Source of the DNA: Agreia bicolorata
GTDB lineage: Bacteria > Actinomycetota > Actinomycetes > Actinomycetales > Microbacteriaceae
Length of the DNA stretch: 64,000 nt
Direction: 5' to 3'
Assembly (NCBI RefSeq): GCF_000938265.1
Contig: NZ_JYFC01000004.1
Coordinates: 287,486 to 351,485 of the forward strand
Position numbers and translations under genes: made by a program
Notes under the pieces: generated by a model
The model's input: only the letters and a program-made list of their open reading frames with translations
What the model was told of the DNA's origin: nothing
Database searches by the model: none
In this document: positions 33,731 to 46,336 of the stretch, one piece after another
Numbering within the stretch: position 1 is the first letter of the stretch
How the letters are laid out: each line of letters starts with the position of its first letter

Positions 33731-33780
33731 TTTGGCGTGTCGCGCAAACGTCGTTTAGCGCGACACGGTGTTTTGCCAAA
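33731..33780 (+). terminator. Nested palindrome and probable terminator after galE
   Basis: A nine-base perfect stem GTGTCGCGC (33737-33745) with GCGCGACAC (33758-33766); the loop itself contains AAACG-T-CGTTT, extending the stem with one bulge. TTTT follows at 33771-33774. Outer arms TTTGGC (33731-33736) and GCCAAA (33775-33780) enclose the whole. Confidence 0.75.
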
Positions 33781-33804
33781 CCCTCTAGAAGCACTTGAGG
33801 GTTT
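33778..33804. terminator. Second short hairpin before the whiB promoter
   Basis: AAACCCTC (33778-33785) pairs with GAGGGTTT (33797-33804) round an 11-base loop. It ends 13 bases before the -35 of the whiB promoter. It may insulate whiB from galE read-through, or act as a protein-binding site. Confidence 0.5.
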
Positions 33805-33816
33805 ACGATCTGCGAC

Positions 33817-33845
33817 TTGACTCTCGCGAACTACACGGGTGTAAT
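33817..33845 (+). promoter_or_regulatory. whiB promoter (TTGACT-17-TGTAAT) with overlapping TACAC/GTGTA palindrome
   Basis: TTGACT (33817-33822) and TGTAAT (33840-33845) are separated by 17 bases, the best sigma-70-type promoter in the window. The palindrome TACACGGGTGTA (33832-33843) overlaps the -10, a place where a regulator would block RNA polymerase. The start codon is about 45 bases downstream of the expected start site. Confidence 0.75.
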
Positions 33846-33896
33846 TAGCGGGAGGGGTTCGGCAGGTCGAATGCAGATCAGAAGGTAGAGCGTGGT

Positions 33897-34217
33897 ATGG
33901 CTATGGAATACCGCTCAGGCGTCCCAGAGGACTGGTTCGTCGATCCTGTCAATCTCGGTGTTCCTGGCGTACGTCAACAGACACCGGTAGACGACGAGAA
34001 TCCTCTCGCCTGGCAGACCGATTCGCTGTGTGCTCAGACCGATCCCGAGGCTTTCTTCCCCGAAAAGGGCGGCTCGACTCGCGATGCCAAGCGCATCTGC
34101 ACGTCGTGCGAGGTCAAGGCCCAGTGCCTCGAATACGCGCTCAAGAACGACGAGCGCTTCGGCATCTGGGGCGGCCTCTCCGAGCGCGAGCGTCGCAAGC
34201 TGCGCAAGCAGGCCTAG
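33897..34217 (+). CDS. WhiB2/WhmD-type iron-sulfur transcription factor
   Basis: 106 residues (a second ATG two codons later is possible). The four cysteines of the WhiB cluster are present in the segment SLCAQTDPEAFFPEKGG and ICTSCEVKAQC (C-x2-C-x5-C), followed by the GIWGG turn and the basic DNA-binding tail SERERRKLRKQA. The FFPEKGGSTRDAK element is specific to the WhiB2/WhmD branch, which controls septation and cell division in mycobacteria and streptomycetes. [4Fe-4S]-dependent binding to the primary sigma factor is the family mode of action. Monocistronic from the look of its own promoter; the giant glycosyltransferase follows after 136 bases. Confidence 0.93.
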   Translation: MAMEYRSGVPEDWFVDPVNLGVPGVRQQTPVDDENPLAWQTDSLCAQTDPEAFFPEKGGSTRDAKRICTSCEVKAQCLEYALKNDERFGIWGGLSERERRKLRKQA

Positions 34218-34233
34218 CGCCGAGTCGCTCGCT

Positions 34234-34250
34234 GCGCTTGTCGAAGGGCG
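34234..34250 (+). repeat. Half-copy of the CTTGTCGAAGG palindromic repeat
   Basis: GCGCTTGTCGAAGGGCG after whiB is one arm of the repeat that occurs as a complete palindrome after secA (59276-59324). The second arm is missing here. Confidence 0.5.
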
Positions 34251-34338
34251 ACGGGCTCGGCGGACGATGAGCTTGATAGACGATCGACCGATATCCCGGC
34301 ACGCCGGGGCCGGACGGCTCGCTATCGCACGCGGCGCT

Positions 34339-34353
34339 TAGGGTCTAAGTGAT
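34339..34353 (+). promoter_or_regulatory. -10 box TAGGGT upstream of the giant glycosyltransferase
   Basis: TAGGGT at 34339-34344 lies nine bases before the ATG at 34354, with no Shine-Dalgarno sequence in between, suggesting a leaderless or nearly leaderless transcript. Confidence 0.45.
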
Positions 34354-38137
<3,784 letters not shown>

Positions 38138-38148
<11 letters not shown>

Positions 38149-39571
38149 GCGCACCGTGATCGCCACCAGCGCCCGTGCGCTGGGGGCTGCCCTGACCCTC
38201 GGGGCGGGCGCGGCCCTCGTGGCCGGAGCCGTTCTGATTCCCCTGCCATCCCACACGGCCTCTGTGCCGTCGGTCGAGGTCGCGCCCACCCCGCTGCCTC
38301 AGAGCCTTGTCTGCGCGGGGTCGCTTCTGCAGCTCTCGAACGGCGCCGGAGCCGACGCAACGACGGCCTCGGGCGTGGGCACACCGAAGCGCAGCAGCGG
38401 TTCCGACGATGCCGATGTCGACATCGAGCAGTCGCCTCTTGCGGCGCCAGACAACTCCACGGTCAGCGACGCGACTGCTCCTACGGCCGTGACTGCTCCG
38501 GCCGCCGATCCCGGGGTTCTCATCGCTGCCGCACAGTCTGTCGCGGTCGCTCAGGAGGACATCTCGGGCCTCGCCTCGACGAACTGCGCGGAGGCGCAGG
38601 CCGACACTTGGCTCGTCGGCGGCGCGACGACCGTGGGGCGCACCAGCTTCGTGCTTCTGAGCAACCCCACCGAGGTCACGGCCGATGTCGACCTGACCTT
38701 CTTCTCCGAGAACGGGCGACTTGACGCGCCGGGTTCGACCGGCATCACGGTGCCGGCCAAGTCGCAGCGGGTCTTCTCGTTGGCCGGCTTCGCCCCGAAC
38801 GCCAAGTACCCGGTCGTTCACGTTGTCAGCACCGGTGGCTACGTTGCGGCGAGCTTGCAGCAGACGGTCATCCGCGGCCTCGAGCCCGGCGGTATCGAAC
38901 TCACGGGCCCGACGGCCGCGCCGTCGACCGACGTGGTCTTCGCCGGAGTGAAGATCACAGGAACGTCAGCGATCGCAGAACGCCTCTCCGCCGATGGCTA
39001 TGCCGATCTACAGGCCGCCGTGCGCGTCTACGTGCCGGGCGATACCGATGCCACGATCACTGTCTCGGTCGCCAGCGAGAGCTCGGGCTCGGCCGACGGT
39101 TCCTACACGCTCAGTGCTCCTGCGGGAGTCGTCAGCGAGCTGCCACTGAAAGACCTTCCCGATGGCAGCTATTCGGTGAGCCTCGATTCGACCCAGCCGA
39201 TCGTCGCGTCCGCGCGCACCTCCGTTCTGGCCTCCGGCGCGATCGACTTCGCCTGGAATCAGGCGGCAGCGCCGCTTGACGAGGATGTGCTGGTGCCGAT
39301 CGCGCCCGGGCCGTCCCCGCGCATCCATATCGCGAATTCAGGCGACAAAGAGGCGACCGCAACTCTGCGCACGGCGTCGGGCAACGAGGTGAAGATCGTG
39401 GTGCCCGCCGGCGGAACGAAGGGCCTCGACGCACAGCCGAACACCGTCTACACGGCAAAAATGTCGTCGGCGGTGAGCATCAGCGTGGGGTACAGCGGCG
39501 ATGGCCAGCTCTCGGGCTACACGGTGGCGCCGCCGAGCGACCTAGCAGCCCCGATCGTCGTTTACCCGTAG
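38138..39571 (+). CDS. DUF5719 family exported protein
   Basis: 477 residues. N-terminal hydrophobic anchor or signal (ARALGAALTLGAGAALVAGA) after a short basic stretch; the rest is outside the membrane. A low-complexity Ser/Ala/Thr region (residues 65-130) leads to beta-rich repeats (TSFVLLSNPTEVTADVDLTF, VHVVSTGGYVAASLQQTV, IRGLEPGGIELTGP) typical of DUF5719. The family is always found beside the WhiB2/giant-glycosyltransferase genes in actinobacteria; its function is unknown. ATG at 38138 with GAGGAGG upstream, overlapping the previous gene. Confidence 0.85.
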
Positions 39572-39595
39572 TCGAGGGGTTCGGCAGACGCGTCG

Positions 39596-40045
39596 TCAGA
39601 AGTGGCGAAAGCCCTCGGGCGCAAGATCCCACGGATCTTTGCCGAGGTATTCGGCCACCGCTCGAAAGACGCAGCTCTCGATCAGCATGCGCCGGTGCGC
39701 CTCGTCGTCACGATGCAGGTGAGCCAGACGCTCGATCGGTACGCGGTAGAGAATGATGCGGTCGCCCAGTACGCGCCATCGCTCCACCCCGGTGTCCGCG
39801 GTTCCGGGCTTGCCGTTCGCACCGTAAGGGAGCGCACCGATCTCGAAGACCGCATCGGCGAGTTCGTTCGGCCAGACGCTGCGCAGGTATTCGGCGGTCG
39901 ATGCGACAGTCGTGTCGAAGAAGTCGATGCGCGTGTTCATCATGGGCAGGTGCGGGCCCGTGACAGCCGAGCGAAGACCCCTGCCGTGCCGGTTGCGACC
40001 GGATCCTCGAGACGAGGCCGGGGCGATGCGACGTGAGCGAGCCAT
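39596..40045 (-). CDS. Metallopeptidase-family protein without HExxH
   Basis: 149 residues from ATG at 40045, which stands six bases after a TAGACT -10 box (leaderless). Basic N-terminus (ARSRRIAPASSRGSGRNRHG), then NELADAVFEIGALPYG, ERWRVLGDRIILYRVPIERL and the C-terminal IESCVFRAVAEYLGKDPWDL. This is the zincin-like family annotated as metallopeptidase in actinobacteria, but the HExxH zinc motif is replaced (ESCVFRAVAEYLG), so proteolysis is doubtful. Convergent with the DUF5719 gene and divergent from DUF3499, a conserved arrangement. Confidence 0.8.
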   Translation of the reverse strand: MARSRRIAPASSRGSGRNRHGRGLRSAVTGPHLPMMNTRIDFFDTTVASTAEYLRSVWPNELADAVFEIGALPYGANGKPGTADTGVERWRVLGDRIILYRVPIERLAHLHRDDEAHRRMLIESCVFRAVAEYLGKDPWDLAPEGFRHF

Positions 40046-40057
40046 GGCGAGAGTCTA
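40046..40057 (-). promoter_or_regulatory. -10 box TAGACT for leaderless metallopeptidase-family gene
   Basis: On the minus strand TAGACT (40057 down to 40052) is followed by six bases and the ATG at 40045. No Shine-Dalgarno sequence. Confidence 0.6.
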
Positions 40058-40163
40058 TTCTCTGCGGCCCTGCGCGGCAGAACCCGTCGAAGCCTCGTGC
40101 CCCGCGCGACACACGACAGAGCCTCACGGCTCCGCGGGCGAGGCAGGCGTACGGTGAAGGGTG

Positions 40164-40370
40164 ATGACGAATCGACCGTGTTCCCGAGTAGCGTGCCCCG
40201 ATGAGGCGGTCGCCACTCTCACGTATGTGTACGCCGATTCTCTTGCGGTTCTGGGCCCGCTGAGCCTCAGTCACGAACCGCACAGCTATGACCTGTGCAC
40301 GCGTCACTCAGAACGCCTCAAAGCACCGCAGGGGTGGCAAGTCATGCGCCACGTTCAATTCAGCCAGTAG
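40164..40370 (+). CDS. DUF3499 family zinc-ribbon-like protein
   Basis: 68 residues from ATG at 40164 (a GTG at 40161 is directly before it). Conserved DUF3499 blocks: [20 protein letters not shown], a SLAVLGPLS element, [19 protein letters not shown]. Cys-7, Cys-12 and Cys-46 plus His residues form a probable zinc site. A TACGGT box lies eight bases upstream of the ATG, so the mRNA could start at or near the codon. Function unknown; it is a small conserved actinobacterial protein next to the metallopeptidase-family gene. Confidence 0.85.
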   Translation: MTNRPCSRVACPDEAVATLTYVYADSLAVLGPLSLSHEPHSYDLCTRHSERLKAPQGWQVMRHVQFSQ

Positions 40371-40408
40371 GCACGCACAGCCCGGGCACTCGTGCAGCGG
40401 TACCTCTT

Positions 40409-40420
40409 TACAATGGGAGC
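40409..40420 (+). promoter_or_regulatory. -10 box TACAAT for leaderless ahcY
   Basis: TACAAT at 40409-40414, six bases, then ATG at 40421. GGGAG within those six bases could also act as an RBS if transcription began further upstream, but the -10 spacing fits a leaderless message. No classic -35 and no SAH-riboswitch-like structure is evident. Confidence 0.6.
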
Positions 40421-41905
<1,485 letters not shown>

Positions 41906-41923
41906 GGCCGCGAGGTGGCGTGA

Positions 41924-42799
41924 CTAGCGTCGAGGAAACCCGTGCGGCAGGCTCTGCAGGATCGGGTCGAGCCCGCTGAGCGCTGCTTTCTGAAGCTCAA
42001 GCGCCGCATATTCGCGATCGCGGCGAACAGCCGCGACGCCCGACAGGAAGAGCGCGGGGTGCACCTGCGGAATGGGCGAGACGAACGGTGTGACCTCTGC
42101 GGCGAGTTCTGCGGCGATGCGCTCTCGGGTCGCCGGCGCCATGCGCGGCGCCTGAACAAGGAACTGGGTCACTCTGTTGCCGAGCCGGTCGGGCATCCGT
42201 GCGACATCGGCGACATCGGCCCACGCCTGGAGCATGACGGGAACGCCGCGAGCGTGGCTGACCGGCGTAGGTACCCGCTCGTGCTGGCTGTACGTTCCGG
42301 CGAGAAGATCGCCGAGCCTCTTCGATTTGCCGTTGAGCAGGGCCGTGACCACGGCGATCGCGCCCAGGGTCATGTAGATCTCGAGCACGCCGACCAGCCC
42401 TCGAATCACGGAGTGTCTGATCGAGATGGCGCCGCCGTCGTCTCGCACGATGCGCGCGCCGACGGCGAGCTTGCCGACAGAGCGGCCCTTCAAGACCACT
42501 TCGAGTGTGATCGGCACGACGGCGAAGCACAGCACGAGTGCCGAGACGCTCAAGGCGGCGAGGAGCGCCTCGTCGATGACGCCGCTTTGACCGAGTGCGC
42601 CGATTCCCAGCATCAGCACGATCAGGATGGCCACCGAAATGATGAAGTCGATTGCGCCGCCTCCGGCGCGAAGAATGAACCCGGCAGGGCGCACATCGAG
42701 CGCGACCGCTTCGCCGATCAGCAACTCGTCGTCGGTGAAGGCATCTGCGAGCGGATCGGCGAATCCTGCGACCGGGGAGGCGACACGGGGATCCGTCAT
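41924..42799 (-). CDS. RDD family membrane protein
   Basis: 291 residues. A cytosolic N-terminal 40 residues, then the RDD domain: VRPAGFILRAGGGAIDFIIS (helix 1 with Arg/Asp), a second helix LSVSALVLCFAVVPITLEVV, then GRSVGKLAVGARIV and a third helix; the C-terminal 100 residues are cytosolic and Arg/Ala-rich (MPDRLGNRVTQFLVQAPRMA). RDD proteins have been linked to ion transport, but no substrate is assigned here. It is divergent from the SpoIIM-like gene with only 17 bases between the starts, a pairing conserved in actinobacteria beside the MoxR/DUF58 operon. Confidence 0.9.
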   Translation of the reverse strand: MTDPRVASPVAGFADPLADAFTDDELLIGEAVALDVRPAGFILRAGGGAIDFIISVAILIVLMLGIGALGQSGVIDEALLAALSVSALVLCFAVVPITLEVVLKGRSVGKLAVGARIVRDDGGAISIRHSVIRGLVGVLEIYMTLGAIAVVTALLNGKSKRLGDLLAGTYSQHERVPTPVSHARGVPVMLQAWADVADVARMPDRLGNRVTQFLVQAPRMAPATRERIAAELAAEVTPFVSPIPQVHPALFLSGVAAVRRDREYAALELQKAALSGLDPILQSLPHGFPRR

Positions 42800-42802
42800 G
42801 AA

Positions 42803-42816
42803 TACAATTCAAGCAG
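42803..42816 (+). promoter_or_regulatory. -10 box TACAAT before SpoIIM-like gene
   Basis: TACAAT at 42803-42808, eight bases before the ATG at 42817. The whole 17-base gap between the divergent genes consists of this box and its spacer, so the -35 must lie inside the RDD coding sequence. Confidence 0.55.
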
Positions 42817-43812
42817 ATGGATCTTGACGCCTACACTGCAGCCCACCGCGACGAGTGGGCCAGACTCGACGCTCTGAGCAAGAGTCGAGTGCTGTCAGGT
42901 ACCGACGCGGACGAGCTCATCGAGCGTTATCAGGCCGGTGCATCAGATCTGTCGGCCATCAAGACCACCGTTGGATCGACCGCGCAGGGCGCCCAGCTAT
43001 CGCTGTTCCTCTCGCGAGCCCGACTCCGATTCACCGGGGCCGGCGTCAATGTGCTCCGGCAGATTCCCGCCTTCTTCGTGTTCCAGTTACCGGCCGCGCT
43101 CTATCGCATCCGGTGGCTGACGCTTGTGCTCGCGGTCGTCACAGTCGGGGTGGCCGCGCTGTACGCGCTGTGGGTGTCGAACGATCCGCAGGTGCTTGCC
43201 AACCTCGGATCCGATGCCGAGCTGAAGAAACTCGCCGACGAGGACTTCGTCAACTACTATTCCGAGAATCCCGCGGCGTCGTTCACCGGGCAGGTATGGA
43301 CCAACAATGCTTGGCTCGCGGCGCAGTGCATCGCGTTCGGCATCACCGGCTTCTACGTGCCCGTGCTCATCATGTCGAACGCTCAGAACCTCGGACTCAG
43401 CGCCGCCGTGCTGTTTCACTACGGCCAGGGCGACACGTTCTTCCTCTACATCATGCCGCACGGTCTTCTCGAGCTCACGGCCATCTTCGTCGCCGGTGCC
43501 GCGGGCCTGCGCATCTTCTGGGCGTGGATCGCGCCAGGAGCGCGCACTCGGTCGCAGGCGCTCGCAGAAGACGGCCGCGCGCTCTTCACAGTGGCGCTGG
43601 GTCTCGTGATCGTGCTCTTCATTTCCGGAGTCATCGAGGGCTTCGTGACTCCTCAACCGTGGCCGTGGGCTGTGAAGATCGGCATCGGCGCTCTCGCCCT
43701 GGCGGCATTCCTCGCGTACATGCTCATCGTGGGGCGAGCCGCAGTGCGGGCGGGCCAGACGGGCGACCTCGACGAGTTCGAGTCCGGGGCGAAGCAGCTC
43801 GTAGCGGGCTGA
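42817..43812 (+). CDS. SpoIIM-family (stage II sporulation protein M-like) membrane protein
   Basis: 331 residues. Cytosolic N-terminal helix bundle (AAHRDEWARLDALSKSRVLS, DADELIERYQAGASDL, LSLFLSRARLRFTG), then about five or six transmembrane helices including WLAAQCIAFGITGFYVPVLI and the SpoIIM signature GDTFFLYIMPHGLLELTAIF. In Bacillus SpoIIM takes part in peptidoglycan turnover during engulfment; the non-sporulating actinobacterial homologues have unknown function, and the frequent RDD/DUF58/MoxR context suggests an envelope-stress or maintenance module. Probably translated without a leader. Confidence 0.9.
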   Translation: MDLDAYTAAHRDEWARLDALSKSRVLSGTDADELIERYQAGASDLSAIKTTVGSTAQGAQLSLFLSRARLRFTGAGVNVLRQIPAFFVFQLPAALYRIRWLTLVLAVVTVGVAALYALWVSNDPQVLANLGSDAELKKLADEDFVNYYSENPAASFTGQVWTNNAWLAAQCIAFGITGFYVPVLIMSNAQNLGLSAAVLFHYGQGDTFFLYIMPHGLLELTAIFVAGAAGLRIFWAWIAPGARTRSQALAEDGRALFTVALGLVIVLFISGVIEGFVTPQPWPWAVKIGIGALALAAFLAYMLIVGRAAVRAGQTGDLDEFESGAKQLVAG

Positions 43813-43827
43813 CCGGCGCGTGCGCCG

Positions 43828-43892
43828 GCATCCATTCGTCAGTTGATGCTCGTAACGTCGCGAATGAGGACATCCCGCGACGGATGGATGAG
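43828..43892 (+). repeat. Cassette B left repeat (65 bp)
   Basis: Begins GCATCCATTCGTC (43828-43840), carries CGCGAATGAGGACAT in the middle and ends CGACGGATGGATGAG. The two ends are inverted relative to each other. It matches the repeat at 44903-44967 at 54 of 65 positions in direct orientation. Confidence 0.8.
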
Positions 43893-43903
43893 AGTCGTGC
43901 CTC

Positions 43904-44839
43904 TCAGGGATGCCACCCGCCCGCGCGGAGTGCGCGCTCTGCCCGCGCGATCGCAGTCTTGCCGCCCGCGAGCATCGCCCCTTTTCTGATGCGCACGACA
44001 TTCCAGCCGGCCTGGATCGCGTCCTCGATCTTGATCTCGTCGCGGTCGTACTGTCTATCGTCGAGTCGATGCTGCTCACCGTCGTACTCGACGATGACCA
44101 TCCACTGACGGTGCACTTGATCGAAGCGCCCTATCCACCGGCCTTCGTCGTCGTAGACGTTGACGTTGAGCTCTGGCTCGGGTAGCCCAGCCCGTTGGAG
44201 GATGAGACGAAGCAGGGTTTCGCGTCTCGATTCGGCACCGTCTCGCACATCCGCAAGTGCCTTGCGCGCGGCCCGAGCCCCGGGGCCGTGATAGCTGTCG
44301 ACGCGTGCGCGCAACTGCTCGGTGGTGACGTAGGGGCGACGGTCATCGGCACGCTGCTTCGCTGGTGTCAGCACCAGGTGATCGGCGGCAGCGACGAGGT
44401 CATCGTGCGTCAGTGAAGCCGCCAAGTGGCACCACGTCGTAGCGGCGTCGACGACGGGTACACCGAAGCGCATGACCGCCGAGGCGAACGGATCGGTGAG
44501 CTGATGTCCGGTCACCCCGGACCCCCGAGGCCGCGCGATCGGTGCTCTGACCGACACATGCACACCCTCACGCCTGCTGAAGGTCGTAGGCAGGGGGATT
44601 CCCCAGACCCGCGCTGCTGTCAGATGCGAGAAGGCTTGTCCGGGGCGCCATCGTGACATGAAGGCCGAGCGCTCGAGCTGCTCGGTGTACTCTGCGTCCA
44701 CCGGCACTCGAACCCCTCGGTGCGCGATTCTGAGATCGCGACCTCGCAGGCGTCCACGTCTTATTCCTGCGGCGTCCGACTCACGAACACTGAATGCGCG
44801 TCCGGCAAGCTGCGGTGGCAGGGGCTCAGGGGATTTCAC
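43904..44839 (-). CDS. AbiEi/DUF559-type protein with Vsr-like nuclease fold (cassette B)
   Basis: 311 residues from GTG at 44839; CACCAT stands six bases upstream as a -10-like box and there is no RBS. The N-terminal half resembles the AbiEi-type regulator region (DLRIAHRGVRVPVDAEYTEQ, HLTAARVWGIPLP). The C-terminal 100 residues have the DUF559 order: SRRETLLRLILQRAGLPEPE (Glu), GRFDQVHRQW (Asp), VIVEYDGEQHRLDD (E-x-D, His) and RDEIKIEDAIQAGWNVVRIR. It shares with the cassette A protein the E...FD...xDxxxxH residue order but little else. No partner toxin gene is adjacent. Nuclease activity is inferred. Confidence 0.75.
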   Translation of the reverse strand: MKSPEPLPPQLAGRAFSVRESDAAGIRRGRLRGRDLRIAHRGVRVPVDAEYTEQLERSAFMSRWRPGQAFSHLTAARVWGIPLPTTFSRREGVHVSVRAPIARPRGSGVTGHQLTDPFASAVMRFGVPVVDAATTWCHLAASLTHDDLVAAADHLVLTPAKQRADDRRPYVTTEQLRARVDSYHGPGARAARKALADVRDGAESRRETLLRLILQRAGLPEPELNVNVYDDEGRWIGRFDQVHRQWMVIVEYDGEQHRLDDRQYDRDEIKIEDAIQAGWNVVRIRKGAMLAGGKTAIARAERALRAGGWHP

Positions 44840-44902
44840 CCCAACATGGTGCCCGAGTGGCAGCGGGGTCCGCTGAATTCATCCACAGGGACCCGCACTG
44901 GC

Positions 44903-44967
44903 GCATCCATCCGTCGCCAGATGCTCCCAACACCGCGAATGAGGACATGTCGCGACGGATGGATGAG
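44903..44967 (+). repeat. Cassette B right repeat (65 bp)
   Basis: GCATCCATCCGTCG at its start and CGACGGATGGATG near its end form 13-base inverted arms; CCGCGAATGAGGACAT lies between. Direct repeat of 43828-43892 with 11 differences. It stands upstream of the DUF559-type gene and 12 bases before the end of the DUF58 gene. Confidence 0.8.
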
Positions 44968-44979
44968 CGCAGCCGCGGG

Positions 44980-46311
44980 TCAGAGGCGACCGGCCGCCTT
45001 TAGCGCCAGGTAGCGGTCGGCGAGCATCGGCGGCAGAGCAGAGGGCGAGCCCGTCACTACGTCGCCGCCGAGTCGTGTGATGGCCGCAGTGACCCGCGCC
45101 ATATCGAGCAGCGAGCGTTCCGCAGAGGCTGCGCGATAGGTTTCGTCGCGGTCGCCACGTTCTGAGACCGCTCGCAGAATCTCGGGGTCGGAGACGGCCG
45201 CCACCAGAACCGTGTGGCGCTGAGCCAGTTGCGGTAGCACGCTCAGCAGACCGCTCGCCGACGCAGGAGTGTCGATCGTCGTCAGCAGCACCACGAGCGC
45301 CCGCTGATTCGTGACTGCCCGAACCTGCGCTGCCATCGACGACCAGTCGGTCTCGAGTAGTTCAGGATCGACGGTGGCCATCGTGTCGACCATTCGATTC
45401 AGCAGCTCGCCGCCGCTCGCTCCCGTGACGCGACCCCGGATGCGGCGGTCCCACGCGATCAGATCGATACGGTCGCCGGCCCGCGTCGCGAGGGCCGCGA
45501 GCAGCAGCGATGCCTCGATCGACGTGTCGATGCGCGGCTCGTCGTCGATTCGCGCGGCCTGGGTTCGTCCGGTGTCGATCACGATCACGATGCGCCGATC
45601 GCGCTCCGGCCGCCACGTGCGAATCATGAGTTTCTGCTCGTGCCCGGCCCGGGCATCCCCTTGCCGAGCGGTGGCTCGCCAATCGATGGAACGCACGTCG
45701 TCGCCGCGTACGTACTCGCGCAGGCTGTCGAACTCGGTTCCTTGGCCCCTGATCTGCACGCTGGTCGCGCCGTCGAGCTCTCGCAGTCGTGCGAGGCGCG
45801 AGGGCAGATGCTTGCGGGAGTTGAACGGAGGAAGAACCCGGATGCGCCCCGGGCTCGCGAGCGTCGCCTGCCTGGCCCAGAGCCCGAGCGGCCCGAAGCT
45901 CCTCACGGTGATGCCGGCCGTGCGGCGGTCACCGCGACGGAACGGTGTGAGTGTGGTGCGCAGCATCCGGCGTTCGTACGAGGGCACCGTGACGGATTGA
46001 CGCGTGGCCGCCGCACCGGCCGACGGCTGCCACGCGTCTCGAACGAGGCCGCGCAGCGCTCTGCGGTTCTCGTTCGTAATGAAGAGCTCGCTCGACACCG
46101 TTTCGCCGAGACGTACGCGATTCGGCAGCACCCTTTCGATCACGAGGCGGCGCGGGGAGGCCGCCAGAATGAGGTCGACGATGCCGATCAACACGCTCAG
46201 CAGCAGCCACAACACAAGGGTGAGTTCGGCCTGGCGGTATGCCTCGCCGAGAAGAACCACGGGAACCACGCCCAGGGCGACAAGCAGTACGAAGCGACCC
46301 GAGACAGCCAT
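44980..46311 (-). CDS. DUF58 domain protein (MoxR-associated)
   Basis: 443 residues from the ATG at 46309-46311, directly before two hydrophobic helices (VALGVVPVVLLGEAYR, ELTLVLWLLLSVLIGIVDLI). The DUF58 block reads TEFDSLREYVRGDDVRSIDW and RATARQGDARAGHE, followed by a VWA-like half (IVIVIDTGRTQAARIDDEPR, a late ALVVLLTTIDTPA). Members work with MoxR ATPases, probably in maturation or assembly of membrane or enzyme complexes. Last gene of a five-gene leftward operon; the upstream MoxR stop is 25 bases away. Confidence 0.9.
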   Translation of the reverse strand: MAVSGRFVLLVALGVVPVVLLGEAYRQAELTLVLWLLLSVLIGIVDLILAASPRRLVIERVLPNRVRLGETVSSELFITNENRRALRGLVRDAWQPSAGAAATRQSVTVPSYERRMLRTTLTPFRRGDRRTAGITVRSFGPLGLWARQATLASPGRIRVLPPFNSRKHLPSRLARLRELDGATSVQIRGQGTEFDSLREYVRGDDVRSIDWRATARQGDARAGHEQKLMIRTWRPERDRRIVIVIDTGRTQAARIDDEPRIDTSIEASLLLAALATRAGDRIDLIAWDRRIRGRVTGASGGELLNRMVDTMATVDPELLETDWSSMAAQVRAVTNQRALVVLLTTIDTPASASGLLSVLPQLAQRHTVLVAAVSDPEILRAVSERGDRDETYRAASAERSLLDMARVTAAITRLGGDVVTGSPSALPPMLADRYLALKAAGRL

Positions 46312-46336
46312 CAGAGAAGGTGCTTTCGCCCGGTCA

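Larger units (their letters stand above)
43828..44967 (-). other. Candidate DUF559 cassette B: nuclease-like gene between equal direct repeats
   Basis: A 1140-bp unit of 65-bp repeat, leftward DUF559-type gene, 65-bp repeat, set between the 3' ends of the SpoIIM-like and DUF58 genes. Same architecture as 30326-31581. Confidence 0.42.

Noticed and set aside
40140..40420. SAH or SAM riboswitch upstream of ahcY
   Set aside because: ahcY appears leaderless and DUF3499 occupies the upstream space; no aptamer-like helices seen.
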